Source of the DNA: Streptomyces sp. JJ38
Lineage (GTDB): Bacteria; Actinomycetota; Actinomycetes; Streptomycetales; Streptomycetaceae
Length of the DNA: 64,000 nucleotides
Assembly: GCF_019303475.1 (NCBI RefSeq)
Contig: NZ_JABLSI010000003.1
Coordinates: forward strand, 98,422 to 162,421
Direction: 5' to 3'
Shown: positions 26,275 through 35,361 of the stretch, in pieces
Numbering within the stretch: position 1 is the stretch's first letter
Layout: every line of letters begins with the position of its first letter
Made by a program: the position numbers and the translations under genes
The notes under the pieces: model-generated
The model's database searches: none
Told to the model about the DNA's origin: nothing
What the model saw: the letters and a program-made list of their open reading frames with translations, nothing else

Positions 26275-28185
26275 ATGGGCAAGAGCAATATGTCTGCACA
26301 GCTGTGGTCGGACGAGCCGACCCACCTGGATCTTCTGTCTTTTGACGCGGTGGCCAAAACCGTGGTCCAGGCCGTCCTCGACGACGCCCTTGACCCGGTG
26401 ACCGTCGGAGTCTCGGGCGCCTGGGGGAGCGGCAAGACCACCGTGCTCCGCCTCATCGAGGACGAACTCGCCCCCCAGCCGCCCGCAACGGACACGACCA
26501 TTCTCGTGATCAGCACAGACCCGTGGCGCTACGACCCCGGTGTGGGCGCCAAGGAAACCCTGATCGGCGAGGTGCTCAGCGCCGTCGCCGCCGAGCTCGC
26601 CAAGAAGGAACAGCCAGAGGGCCGCATCAGCCGCGCCCGGACGATGCTGACCAAGCTGCGCCAGCGAGTCGACTGGGCCAAGGCCCTGCAAGTGGCGGCC
26701 AAGACGTCCCTGACCCTGCAGCTGCCCTCCGTCGACGACCTCACCAGCCTGATCAACACCGAGCCCGGCAACGATGATGCCGACGCAGGCGACCCGCCCT
26801 CACGCGGACTCGGCGAATTCCGCAGTGAGTTCCGCACACTGATGGAGTCCGCCGAACTCAGCCACCTCAGGCGCGTGGTCGTGCTGGTCGACGATCTCGA
26901 CCGCTGCCTGCCCGACACGGTCGTGGACACGCTGGAGACCATCCGGCTGTTCCTGGCCGTGCCGAAGATGGCCTTCGTCGTCGCCGCCGACGAGCACCGG
27001 GTTGCCGACGCCCTGCGAGCCCGCTTCCCCGACCCCGGCAGCGGACATCAGTCAGCACAAGAGAGATACTTCGAGGAACCGGCCAGCCTCTACCTGCACA
27101 AGATCGTGCAGACCACGGTGCCGCTGCCCACCCTGAGCCGCTTCGACACCGAGGCATTCCTCGTCCTGCTGCAGCTCTCTCAGCGCCTGACCGTCGAGGA
27201 ACTCACCCCCTACATCGAGGCCTGCGTACACCTGCGGCTGGAGAAGGGCCTGCTGGACGACCTGGCCGAGGCCGTGAACGGCAACGACATCTTCGCCGAA
27301 ATGGCCTTTGCCTCACGGATGACACCCATCCTCTACGAGAAGCTCCAAGGCAGCCCCCGCCGCATCAAGCGCTTCCTCAACGACCTGCGGGTGCGCCAGT
27401 CCGTCGCCGGCCATCGCGGCATCGAACTCGAGCCGGACATCGTGGCCAAGCTCATGGTTCTGGAGAAGCTGCTGCCCAACGCCTTCGCCACCGTCCTGGG
27501 ATGGCTGGCCCGCGGCGAACTGCGCTCCCGCATGGCCAAACTGGAAACAACCGCCGGCCGGCCCGCCCCCGAACCCCACATCGCCGCCGACCCCGCTCCC
27601 GACGACGCCGCTTCCCCGGAACAGCAACCGACGCCGGACGAATGCGAGAGCGAGCCGGTCACCTTCGACGACGACCTGATCCGATGGGCCAAACTTCCCC
27701 CCGACCTCGGCCCCGTGGACCTGGCCCCTTACCTTTACCTGGCAGCCGCGTTCACCGGCGAGCAACTCCTCGACGCCGGACTGCCCGGTCGGCTGCGCGA
27801 CATCGCGGCCAACCTGCTGTCCAGCGTGCGCTTCGACCAGCGCCGGGTCACCGAAGCCGACATCACCGCACTCGGCGAGGACGACGCCCTGAGCCTGGTC
27901 GAATACCTCGGCCGGGCCGGCCGAGACCGGCCTACCGAACAGACCGCAGCCGTGCGCAGCCTGGTTCGCATCACCACTGCCTACCCGGCCAGCACCGAGC
28001 GGGCCACCCGCCTCCTGCAGTCCATTCCTGCCCGAGAATTGCAACCGGCCACCATCCTGGTTCTCCCGTCCGCCGTCCCCGTCTTCCGCGGCGTGCTGGA
28101 GCACTGGAAGAGCCATGTCCCGGCCGGCCAGGACCAAATCGGGCGCACCCTCGACCACGCCCTGGGCACAGGAAGCAGCCGCTGA
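26275..28185 (+). CDS. qatA: QatA-like KAP-family P-loop NTPase
   Basis: This 636-residue protein has a Walker A GAWGSGKT (48-55) after DPVTVGVS, and a Walker B RVVVLVDDLDRCLPDTVV near residue 205 with the double Asp and Arg of KAP NTPases. AKMAFVVAADEHRVADAL-type sensor sequence and a helical C-terminal region follow, with GSPRRIKRFLNDL as in KAP proteins. It is the first of four overlapping genes whose products match the Qat anti-phage system in order and type. In-frame ATG 26290 is an alternative start. Confidence 0.88.
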   Translation: MGKSNMSAQLWSDEPTHLDLLSFDAVAKTVVQAVLDDALDPVTVGVSGAWGSGKTTVLRLIEDELAPQPPATDTTILVISTDPWRYDPGVGAKETLIGEVLSAVAAELAKKEQPEGRISRARTMLTKLRQRVDWAKALQVAAKTSLTLQLPSVDDLTSLINTEPGNDDADAGDPPSRGLGEFRSEFRTLMESAELSHLRRVVVLVDDLDRCLPDTVVDTLETIRLFLAVPKMAFVVAADEHRVADALRARFPDPGSGHQSAQERYFEEPASLYLHKIVQTTVPLPTLSRFDTEAFLVLLQLSQRLTVEELTPYIEACVHLRLEKGLLDDLAEAVNGNDIFAEMAFASRMTPILYEKLQGSPRRIKRFLNDLRVRQSVAGHRGIELEPDIVAKLMVLEKLLPNAFATVLGWLARGELRSRMAKLETTAGRPAPEPHIAADPAPDDAASPEQQPTPDECESEPVTFDDDLIRWAKLPPDLGPVDLAPYLYLAAAFTGEQLLDAGLPGRLRDIAANLLSSVRFDQRRVTEADITALGEDDALSLVEYLGRAGRDRPTEQTAAVRSLVRITTAYPASTERATRLLQSIPARELQPATILVLPSAVPVFRGVLEHWKSHVPAGQDQIGRTLDHALGTGSSR

Positions 28186-28952
28186 TGGGCACCAAAGGCT
28201 CCTACACCGGAAACGGCACACCGGCCAGCAAACAACTGCAGCACAACGTCACCCAGTGGCTCGACGTTCTGGCCGGCTCCGGCCCCGGCGCGCCCTCACC
28301 CCAGCTCAACACGGATCAGTTGATCCCTGCCCTCGGTCTGTTCCGCCCCTCCGGCGGCCACGCCGACGGCCCCGGCGGCGGAGGTGCGGGAGCCGGGGGA
28401 GGCCGTAGCGGGGGAGGGGCACAGCGCAGCATCGCCCGGTCCTCACGCACCGCAGGCCGCGCCGCGGCCGCGGCCTACGCCTACCGCACCGGCAACGCGC
28501 AGGCTCTGCAGGAACTCGGCCTCGACTACGCACAACTGCAGGCCGCCGCCGACGACCCGATCGACTGGACCCGCCGGATCGTGGACGCGGCCTGCGGGCC
28601 ACTCGCCGACGGCACCATCGAAGACCAGGAACGCCGCTTCGTCGCCAGCGAAGTGGCCCAATGGGTCCTGGAAGCCGGCAGCGACAGCACACCCCCCAGC
28701 CCCGACGAAGTCGTCCGGGAAACCCTGGCACTGATCATCTTCGAGGCGGTCATCAGCGAGACCGCGGCGACGATGAATGACGGCTCCCGCCCTGCCTGGG
28801 CCACTGCCAACGGCGAACGCCAACTGCGTGAGACCGCACGCGCCTTGGCGGACCGTGCCTTCCTCACGACCACTGGCCCCAGCACCACCGAGATCACCCA
28901 GGCCGTCGAAGAGGGCATCACCGCGATGCGGTCCATCTGGATGGAGCCCTGA
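28185..28952 (+). CDS. qatB: QatB-like protein
   Basis: This 255-residue protein has a Gly-rich linker (GPGGGGAGAGGGRSGGGAQ, about 62-83). A helical domain follows: RSSRTAGRAAAAAYAYRTGNAQALQELGLDY, then DWTRRIVDAACGPLADGTIEDQERRFVASEVAQWVLE and ETLALIIFEAVISET. This is the organisation of QatB. It shares one base with both the qatA stop and the qatC start. The biochemical role of QatB in the family is unclear. Confidence 0.82.
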   Translation: MGTKGSYTGNGTPASKQLQHNVTQWLDVLAGSGPGAPSPQLNTDQLIPALGLFRPSGGHADGPGGGGAGAGGGRSGGGAQRSIARSSRTAGRAAAAAYAYRTGNAQALQELGLDYAQLQAAADDPIDWTRRIVDAACGPLADGTIEDQERRFVASEVAQWVLEAGSDSTPPSPDEVVRETLALIIFEAVISETAATMNDGSRPAWATANGERQLRETARALADRAFLTTTGPSTTEITQAVEEGITAMRSIWMEP

Positions 28953-30241
28953 TGCCCGCCTACATCCTGCGCTTGGACGCAGACACCACCCACCCCATGC
29001 CTGACGACACCACCGTGTTCTGGTGGCCCGCCGGGGCCGGCGGCTCTTTCGTCTCCACCCTCGGACCGTCCCTGGGAGCCCTGGGCCCCGTCCCCGAACC
29101 CAATATCGAACTGGTCCGCCTGGCCACCCTGGTCTACGCCGCCGACCGTACCGCGCCCCGCCGCGCCGCCCGCTCCAACTGGAACCAGCGCACCTTCGAA
29201 CTGGACGTCCCTGTCTACGACCCGGCCCGTTGGACCGCGGTGCGCGAACGCCTCGAAGCCCTCTTGGCTTTCCTGTCCGGAGACCGATGGTCAATCCGCT
29301 TCCACACCGCCGGTGCCCCGCACGAAGCCGTTCACGACACACCACACCTCGGGATCCGGCGCGTGGTCCTGCTCAGCGGCGGCGCCGACTCTGCCGTCGG
29401 CGCCCTGCACTCCCGCCACGACCTCGCCTCCGAGCAGCATCTGCTGCTCTCCCATGTTGGCGCCACCACCCTCGCCCCCATCCAGCGAACTGTCGCCGAC
29501 ACCATTGCCCACCTCATCGACGGCCCCTCACAGCCCCACCAGGCCCTGCGCTTCTCCCGCAAAAGCCATCAGCCCACCGGCACGAAACTGCCCAACGAGT
29601 ACTCCACCCGCACCCGCTCCCTGCTCTTCCTCGCCCTCGGCCTGGCGGCCGCAGCAGTGGAAGAGGTCCCGCTGTGGATCCCGGAGAACGGCTTCGCTTC
29701 CCTCAACGTGCCGCTCACCGCCGACCAGCGCGGCGCCGTATCCACCCGCACCACCCACCCACTCTTCCTGCAGTCCCTGGCAGCCATCGCGCACGACGCC
29801 GGAGCTCACGCACACATCCACAACCCCTTCGCCGCCCACACCAAAGGCGAAATGTTCATGCGGGCCGCCGAACTGGTCGGCCCTGCCGCAGCCACCCGGC
29901 TGCTCAGCAACACCCACTCCTGCGCCCACACCGGACACCGCACCCACCGCATCCCCGTACGCACCCACTGCGGCGTGTGCTTCGGCTGCCTGCTGCGCCG
30001 CGCCTCCTTCCGCGCCGCCCAGATCGAGGACACGACCGACTACCTTCACACCCGCCACGCCGAGAACCTCAGCGCCTACCTGACCGGCAAGTCGGTCGAA
30101 CCCTCCCTGCGCACCTTCCTCGCTCGCGGGCTGCGCCCGGCCGACATCACGACCCTGAACCTGCCCTCCGACTACTCCACCCGCCAGGCCTACGACCTGT
30201 GCACGCGGGGCGTCGCAGAACTGGAGTTGCTGTATCCATGA
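28952..30241 (+). CDS. qatC: QatC: QueC-like PP-loop nucleotide enzyme
   Basis: This 429-residue protein has a PP-loop VLLSGGADSAVGAL (S142-S147), as in QueC (7-cyano-7-deazaguanine synthase). A late four-cysteine zinc cluster (SCAH...HCGVCFGCLLRR, about 328-356) is also as in QueC. An N-terminal extension of about 135 residues distinguishes it from housekeeping QueC. No QueD/QueE partners are nearby, so queuosine synthesis is not its job. It is the diagnostic component of Qat. Confidence 0.9.
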   Translation: MPAYILRLDADTTHPMPDDTTVFWWPAGAGGSFVSTLGPSLGALGPVPEPNIELVRLATLVYAADRTAPRRAARSNWNQRTFELDVPVYDPARWTAVRERLEALLAFLSGDRWSIRFHTAGAPHEAVHDTPHLGIRRVVLLSGGADSAVGALHSRHDLASEQHLLLSHVGATTLAPIQRTVADTIAHLIDGPSQPHQALRFSRKSHQPTGTKLPNEYSTRTRSLLFLALGLAAAAVEEVPLWIPENGFASLNVPLTADQRGAVSTRTTHPLFLQSLAAIAHDAGAHAHIHNPFAAHTKGEMFMRAAELVGPAAATRLLSNTHSCAHTGHRTHRIPVRTHCGVCFGCLLRRASFRAAQIEDTTDYLHTRHAENLSAYLTGKSVEPSLRTFLARGLRPADITTLNLPSDYSTRQAYDLCTRGVAELELLYP

Positions 30242-31014
30242 GGACGAGCGCACTGCCGCCGCTGGACCTGCACGCACACATCGACACCAGCGTCCCGGCC
30301 GACGACCTCGCAGGCCTGGGCGCCGTCATCTTCGCCGCCACCCGCTCCCTGACCGAGGCCACTGAGGCCGTCCAGCGGCACGACGACCGGATCATCTGGG
30401 GAGTCGGCGCTCATCCCGGACTCGCCCGCAGCCACACCGCATTCGACCCCGACACCTTCACCCAGCTGATCGCCCACACGCCCCTGGTCAGCGAGATCGG
30501 ACTCGACGGCAAGAGCCGCGTCCCGCTCGAGCGCCAGCAGACCACTCTCCGCAGTGTGCTCGGCGTTCTGGAGCGCACCCCGCGCATCGCCAGCATCCAC
30601 AGCTACGGCGCCTGCGAGCAGGTGCTCGACGAACTCGAACGTGCCCCGGTCCCTGGCATGGTCCTCCACTGGTGGCTTGGCGCCCCGGAACAGACCGCCC
30701 GTGCCGTCCGCCTGGGCTGTTACTTCTCCGTCAACGTCTCCGCCGCACGCAAGACGGCTCTGCTGCAGACCATCCCGCTCGATCGTGTGCTGACCGAGAC
30801 CGACCACCCCTTCGGCGACCGCAGCTCCGCTCAGCCACTGCCCGGCAACGTCGCCGCCGTGGAGCAGACCCTGGCACGCCATCATCGGACAACGCCCAGG
30901 GATATTCGCCAGACCGTATGGCACAACCTGGCTGCACTCGTGAGAGACACGCGTTGCGCAGCACACTTCAGCCGGCACGTGCGGTCTCATCTTGCATCGC
31001 TCCCGCCTCGTTGA
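30238..31014 (+). CDS. qatD: QatD: TatD-like metal-dependent DNase
   Basis: This 258-residue protein has TatD signatures in order: LDLHAHID (metal-binding HxH), a WGVGAHPG motif, LVSEIGLDG (Glu), IASIHSYG and MVLHWWLG (His), and VLTETDHPF (Asp). ATG 30238 overlaps the qatC stop as ATGA. Together with qatABC it completes the four-gene operon. Loss of either metal ligand set would inactivate it, and none is missing. Confidence 0.9.
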   Translation: MRTSALPPLDLHAHIDTSVPADDLAGLGAVIFAATRSLTEATEAVQRHDDRIIWGVGAHPGLARSHTAFDPDTFTQLIAHTPLVSEIGLDGKSRVPLERQQTTLRSVLGVLERTPRIASIHSYGACEQVLDELERAPVPGMVLHWWLGAPEQTARAVRLGCYFSVNVSAARKTALLQTIPLDRVLTETDHPFGDRSSAQPLPGNVAAVEQTLARHHRTTPRDIRQTVWHNLAALVRDTRCAAHFSRHVRSHLASLPPR

Positions 31015-31314
31015 GCCCTCAGCGGGTGGGTGCCTGAGCCGCCGGAGAGTGCTGCCACGTAGCGGGGAAGGTCCCTCCGGGATCCAGGCCTGGAGTTCCC
31101 TACAGCATGCGGTCTTGTCATTCCAGGAGCGGCCCTGCCCATCAGCCGATAGCGTCGCCGGACATGTACAACGATTTCGATGCCACAGAGGCGTGGGAGC
31201 GGCTGAGAGTCAGTGGCAAGCTCATCAGCGTCGATCACAGTCAGCACGCCGTAGGACATCACTGACGAGCCCCAGCCGCGGTACAGGTCAGCGGCCTACG
31301 CGTTCGGTGGCTAA
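31015..31314. other. Intergenic region between the rightward Qat operon and leftward conjugation genes
   Basis: About 300 bases. I see no gene and no convincing terminator hairpin. It separates convergent transcription units. Confidence 0.35.
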
Positions 31315-31704
31315 TCAGACTCCGGCGAGACGGTTCGAGAGGTCGAGGGCGTCCGTGGCGAAAGCGAGGGCGGCGCACAGGCCGGTCACCTCGTAGAGGG
31401 TCGGACGGATCAGGCGCGGCCAGTCGTCTGGGACGGCGGGCCAGGAACCGAGGAGCACGTCGGCAGAGGTCAGGCCCAGATGCACCGTGACGTCCCAGCC
31501 GCTGCGCGATGCGGGCTCCCAGCGCAGTCGGATGCGCCCGAGGGGGAGTCTGGGAGTTTCGGTAGCGAGCCAGGTGATGTCGAGAGGGCCGTCGGGACGG
31601 GTGGAGATGCGCTGGACAAGCGCGCTGTGCACGCCGTGCGGCATGGGGCGCGCCGCGACAGTGTGCAGTGCGAGGCGGGGTGCGGGGCGCGAGAGTGACG
31701 AGAT
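31315..31704 (-). CDS. Hypothetical plasmid-type protein, possible ATC start
   Basis: The frame encodes VQRISTRPDGPLDITWLATET, then RLPLGRIRLRWEPASRSGWDV, then LIRPTLYEVTGLCAALAFATDALDL. Not recognised. A GGAGG site lies six bases before an in-frame ATC at 31704, the same spacing seen for its operon neighbour, while the first canonical ATG (31644) lacks a site. Either ATC is the true start (rare but known) or an ATG has mutated. It is the last gene of the leftward operon. Confidence 0.5.
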   Translation of the reverse strand: MSSLSRPAPRLALHTVAARPMPHGVHSALVQRISTRPDGPLDITWLATETPRLPLGRIRLRWEPASRSGWDVTVHLGLTSADVLLGSWPAVPDDWPRLIRPTLYEVTGLCAALAFATDALDLSNRLAGV

Positions 31705-31733
31705 GGGAAGCCTCCGTGATGGTAGGGAAGCGA

Positions 31734-31946
31734 TCAGGCCCAGGTGAGGGCGTCGCGCGCCCCCACCGGGAGGTAGTCCTCCTGGCCGTCGTCGGCGATG
31801 TACGCCTTGTCGTCGCGGACGACGACCTCGGCCCCCACGAAGTGAGCGAAGGGGAAGTCGGGGTTGACGGCGAGACGGACCGGCAGGTTGGGGTCGAGTT
31901 CCTGGAGCTGGCGGAGCAGGTGGCCGACGGTCAGGTACTGGGGCAA
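31734..31946 (-). CDS. Small hypothetical protein (TTG start)
   Basis: This 70-residue protein contains YLTVGHLLRQLQELDPNLPVRLAVNPDFPFAHFVGAEVV and an acidic tail. The LxxLDPxxPVRLA pattern is frequent in small actinophage and plasmid proteins of unknown role. GGAG lies six bases before the TTG at 31946, and no ATG or GTG fits. Confidence 0.55.
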   Translation of the reverse strand: MPQYLTVGHLLRQLQELDPNLPVRLAVNPDFPFAHFVGAEVVVRDDKAYIADDGQEDYLPVGARDALTWA

Positions 31947-32046
31947 GGGAGTCTCCGTGAACGGTGGACATTGACGGGGCTGGTCGGCCCGACGACGGGG
32001 AGTCGTCGAGCCGTCGGTGGATGTATGAGCGGAGCCTGATCGGCAG

Positions 32047-32394
32047 TCAGCACGAGAAGTTGGCGACCAGGGCGGCGAGGAATGCGGTAACGGCCTCGGA
32101 GGGGGTGTGGAGACCGAACTCCTGGACCCATGCGTCGCCATCGGCGGGCTGCACCCGAACGTGCCAGACGATGTTGCGCTGCCAGGCCGACGGGTCCTCG
32201 GGGAGCCAGCCGACGTAGACGCAGCCGTCGGGGCTGGTCGCGTGGACGTTGGCCTCGGGGGTGTCGACGATCGCCCACCCGAGTGCGTCCAGGAGATCGA
32301 GCACCGGGCCCGCACCGTGGTCGGCGGAGAGCCAGTGGAGAGCATCCGCCGTGGGGCGGACAACGGCCGGAAGGAGGGTGGCAGCGGTGCTCAC
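32047..32394 (-). CDS. DUF317-like protein
   Basis: This 115-residue protein contains LLDALGWAIVDTPEANVHATSPDG, VYVGWLPEDPSAWQRNIVWHVRV and EFGLHTPSEAVTAFLAALVANF. This is one DUF317 unit, a Streptomyces plasmid/conjugative-element family of unknown function. GTG 32394 is preferred, and ATG 32457 lacks a ribosome-binding site. A two-unit relative lies at 33420. Confidence 0.65.
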   Translation of the reverse strand: MSTAATLLPAVVRPTADALHWLSADHGAGPVLDLLDALGWAIVDTPEANVHATSPDGCVYVGWLPEDPSAWQRNIVWHVRVQPADGDAWVQEFGLHTPSEAVTAFLAALVANFSC

Positions 32395-32608
32395 GGTTAG
32401 ATGAATCCCTTCGTTGACCTGCGGTTTTCCCGACACCCGTACGTTGGCATGCGGCATGCCGAAGTGCGTAGTTGTTTCCCGGCAAGGACGTCTGCCGTGG
32501 GCGAACTGGGGGTCGTCGGCAGGTCACGGGAGACCGGGGAATGGACAGGCCGCCGCGGTTGTCCTGCATGGGTTGCGGTGACGGGCAGGTGAGAGAAGGG
32601 GGACAGCG

Positions 32609-32872
32609 ATGGCCGAGACGAGCAGACGCTGGGACGGCGCCGGGTTGGAGCGCAAGATCCGCGCGGCCGGGCGGCGGTGGACCGTGGGTGACATCGCGAT
32701 GGTCGCCGACGGCCAGTGGGGAGTCGGCGCACAGCCCGACCAGTGGCCGGACGAGGAGACGGTGGAGCGCCGGGTCGCCGAAGGCCGGCGCGTGGAGCTG
32801 ACGATGGAGGAGCTGGCCCGCATGGTGGGCCCTCGCGCCGAAGAGGGCCACTGCGACGAGAATCAGAGCTAA
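32609..32872 (+). CDS. Small hypothetical protein on the opposite strand
   Basis: This 87-residue protein reads WTVGDIAMVADGQWGVGAQPDQWPDEETVERRVAEGRRVELTMEELARMVG, acidic and soluble. A purine-rich GAGAGAAGGGGG precedes ATG 32609. It is an isolated rightward gene inside the leftward operon, and its codon use is normal for the region. Not recognised. Confidence 0.5.
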   Translation: MAETSRRWDGAGLERKIRAAGRRWTVGDIAMVADGQWGVGAQPDQWPDEETVERRVAEGRRVELTMEELARMVGPRAEEGHCDENQS

Positions 32873-33014
32873 CCGCTCAACGTCGGAACCCCGTTGCGGG
32901 CGCCGGGGCCCGACGGCAGCCGCCGGAGAGGGCGGTTCGGGCACGGCCCCCGGGGCGTGCCGCGTCTGTCCGGAGCGGGCGACAGCGGGCTGTGCCAGCC
33001 GAACCGTTGGCGCC

Positions 33015-33362
33015 TCACCTCGGGTGCGGCGGCCTCACGAGCTTCCACCACGCGCCGGATCGCCTGGAGGTACGCACGACTCTCTGCGTGGCGACGCGGA
33101 GGCTGACCGCCGTGTCGGTGATCCGGTCGAGTTCGTAGAAGTCAGGCACGTACCCATGCCGGGACAGGGCGTGAAGACGGTCCTGGTGGACGGTTACCGC
33201 GTTGTCCGTGATGGCCAGGGCCGTCCGGGTGTGCATGGCGCAGCGCAGGAGCGGGTCCTCACTGGGGCGGCGGACCCCGAGGACCTCAAGAGCTTTGATG
33301 GGCTGGCCCCAGGCGTTCTCGATCATGGCTGTGGCCTGGTCGAGCATGGTGGTGGTGGGCAT
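33015..33362 (-). CDS. Hypothetical protein
   Basis: This 115-residue protein begins MPTTTMLDQATAMIENAWGQPIKALEVLG, mostly helical, and ends basic (TSRRSGAWWKLVRPPHPR). AGGAG lies 8 bases before ATG 33362. It is part of the leftward run of plasmid-type genes. Not recognised. Confidence 0.6.
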   Translation of the reverse strand: MPTTTMLDQATAMIENAWGQPIKALEVLGVRRPSEDPLLRCAMHTRTALAITDNAVTVHQDRLHALSRHGYVPDFYELDRITDTAVSLRVATQRVVRTSRRSGAWWKLVRPPHPR

Positions 33363-33419
33363 GGTGGAACTCCTGTTGTGCAGGGACGGTCGCGATTGAA
33401 GCGCGGCTTGGGGTGGGAG

Positions 33420-34370
33420 TCAGCGCCCGCGCTGTGGCGCCGGCGAGCTGGCTGGCAGCCGGGAAGAGGTCGCGGGCGCGGGGTGGCCCGTCCGTTTCTG
33501 CGCCGCACCCGTGGAGCGGCTCTGGGCGGCCATCACCCGGAGGTCGGCTGCTGTGCGTGGTGTCCGCGCGGCACGGTGTACGGCCTGGGTGACCGCGGTG
33601 CGTCGTACGTCCAGCGGAGTCGGAGCACGGGAGACCTGAGCCTCGGCGATCGGCGTGACCGAAGCGACAGGGGTCATCGTGACCAGGTGCTGCATACGCC
33701 GGTCGATTTGGTGGCGTTCGCGGACCACCGGGGTCGACTTGGCCATCACAGCGGCGGTTGCGGCGATCAAATGGGACGGGGTGCAGGCCGTAAAGGTCGC
33801 TTCGGCACGAGTGCCCCAGCCCGGCGGGCCAGCCCACAGCTCGACGGTCCTGCGGTCGGAGCCGAAGCCGCGCCGATCGATATGGATGCCCGCTTGGTCG
33901 TCAGGAGCGATGATCTCGACGGTGCCGAGTTCAGCAGCTCCGTCAAGGTTCCAGCCGGCATCGGTCAGCGGCCGGACGGTGTCCCTCCAAGGGACGGTTG
34001 GCCCTGTCAAGAAGCGGCCGGGGGTGTCGGTAGCGATCGCTTCGTCGTAGTCCTGGACCAGTGCGGTGGTGAGGCCGGCGACCATCTCGGCCGGGGTGAC
34101 GTGGTTGAACGTTGCCGTCCAGCGAGGCGCTGAGAAGGCGTCCTCGGCTGCGCTGATCTTCCACAGTTCGAAGTCGTCGCCGAACCAGCCGATCCGAATC
34201 CGTTGGTCGGGAGAGGTTACGAGGAGCTGGCAGGGGCCCTCATCGAGGTACTGGTGTGGCCAGTGGGCGACGGGTGCGAAGCCAGCCTCACCGGTCCCGT
34301 TGGAACCAGCCAGATACATGGGGCTGACCAGCACCTCTTGGTATCGGTTCGGGTCATCAGGGGCGTACAT
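33420..34370 (-). CDS. DUF317 protein with two repeats
   Basis: In this 316-residue protein, residues about 15-105 (QEVLVSPMYLAGSNG..., ITSPDQRIRIGW-like block, PAEMVAGLTTAL) and about 125-210 (DAGWNLDGAAELGTVEIIAPDDQAGIHID, PSHLIAATAAVMA) are two DUF317 units. A basic, disordered tail follows. The family is restricted largely to Streptomyces plasmids and conjugative elements. Its function is unknown. Confidence 0.75.
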   Translation of the reverse strand: MYAPDDPNRYQEVLVSPMYLAGSNGTGEAGFAPVAHWPHQYLDEGPCQLLVTSPDQRIRIGWFGDDFELWKISAAEDAFSAPRWTATFNHVTPAEMVAGLTTALVQDYDEAIATDTPGRFLTGPTVPWRDTVRPLTDAGWNLDGAAELGTVEIIAPDDQAGIHIDRRGFGSDRRTVELWAGPPGWGTRAEATFTACTPSHLIAATAAVMAKSTPVVRERHQIDRRMQHLVTMTPVASVTPIAEAQVSRAPTPLDVRRTAVTQAVHRAARTPRTAADLRVMAAQSRSTGAAQKRTGHPAPATSSRLPASSPAPQRGR

Positions 34371-34485
34371 GGTCGAGTCTCCGGAGGCGAAGGAGGGGAA
34401 CGGATCCGCGTGAGTAGCGGCGGGAGCCGGCGGAGCGCACCTGGATGCCGTGGCGGCGGCGACTGGTGTCTGGTTCTCACTCCCC

Positions 34486-35337
34486 TCACCGGCCCCGGCC
34501 CGGTGTCGACTGAGCGGTCACGGCCGCCGGCACCCGCGGTTCCGGCTCAGGCGCGTGGCTGAACATGACGTTGGACGCGGCGGCGCTCCGCCGCAGGGCC
34601 GCAGCGGTCCGAGCGCCGTTGACCCCCGCCCCGAGCGGAATGCCGGCGGGGGTGCGCGTGGCTGCCGCTGCCGGACGCGGTGCCGCTGCTCCACTTCGTA
34701 GCGCGAACGGCTGGCTCCAGTGCTCGACACTCGCGTAGACGGCCCCCAACGCCTGGCCGGCATCGGTGAGCACGTAAGGGTCTCCATGCCGGGAGCCCGT
34801 CCGCGCGACCAGGCCATCGGCCTGAAGCCGGAGGAGTCGCTGCCGCGCGAGGCCGTTGTCCAGGCGGGCCGCCTCGGCAATGTGAACGAACCGCATCGGG
34901 CCGTCAGCCGAGTCGAGGGCCTGGATCACGGCAGTCGAGTGCCGAAGGTGCAGGCGGCGCAGCGCATGCTCGACACGCTCGGCTTCGGCCATCGGCTCCT
35001 GTGTCAGGTGGGTGCGGGACCAGTCCGACACCGTGCGGAGTACGGGGGCCAGAGACGTGCCGAGCGCGCTGAGTCGGTACGGCGCTCCCCGCCGGTCGTC
35101 ATCGCGGATGACCAGTCCGTCAGCGAGCATCGTGGCCAGCCGTTTGCCGACGAACTGCTCGCTCACGAAGGGCAGCTGCGCAGCAACATCGCGGATGCGT
35201 ATGGGGCCGTTCACCTGGGCCAGGGTCATCGCGGTCCAGGTGGTCCACTTGGGCCCGATCCGGGCGAGAGCCTCCTCGACGCGCTGGGCATCGATGGAAG
35301 CGATGGAGAAGGTGGGAGGCAGGCCGGGGGTGGGCAT
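34486..35337 (-). CDS. Protein with two HxlR/MarR-like winged-helix repeats
   Basis: This 283-residue protein carries two similar winged-helix units. The first, about 20-105, has IGPKWTTWTAMTLAQ, RIRDVAAQLPFVSEQFVGKRLATMLADGLV and YRLSALG. The second, about 125-210, has LHLRHSTAVIQALD, RFVHIAEAARLDNGLARQRLLRLQADGLV and YVLTDAG. Each resembles an HxlR domain. The tandem arrangement and disordered tail suggest a DNA-binding regulator of the conjugation operon (inference). Confidence 0.75.
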   Translation of the reverse strand: MPTPGLPPTFSIASIDAQRVEEALARIGPKWTTWTAMTLAQVNGPIRIRDVAAQLPFVSEQFVGKRLATMLADGLVIRDDDRRGAPYRLSALGTSLAPVLRTVSDWSRTHLTQEPMAEAERVEHALRRLHLRHSTAVIQALDSADGPMRFVHIAEAARLDNGLARQRLLRLQADGLVARTGSRHGDPYVLTDAGQALGAVYASVEHWSQPFALRSGAAAPRPAAAATRTPAGIPLGAGVNGARTAAALRRSAAASNVMFSHAPEPEPRVPAAVTAQSTPGRGR

Positions 35338-35361
35338 GGTGGCGTCCTTGTCGGGAGGGGG

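Noticed and set aside
29023..30237. Upstream extension of the TatD-like frame
   Set aside because: It is an out-of-frame reading of qatC with Arg/Pro-rich sequence. The true qatD start is the coupled ATG at 30238.
28952..30241. Queuosine/preQ0 biosynthesis by the QueC-like gene
   Set aside because: There are no QueD, QueE or FolE partners. The flanking KAP NTPase, QatB-like and TatD-like genes point to Qat instead.
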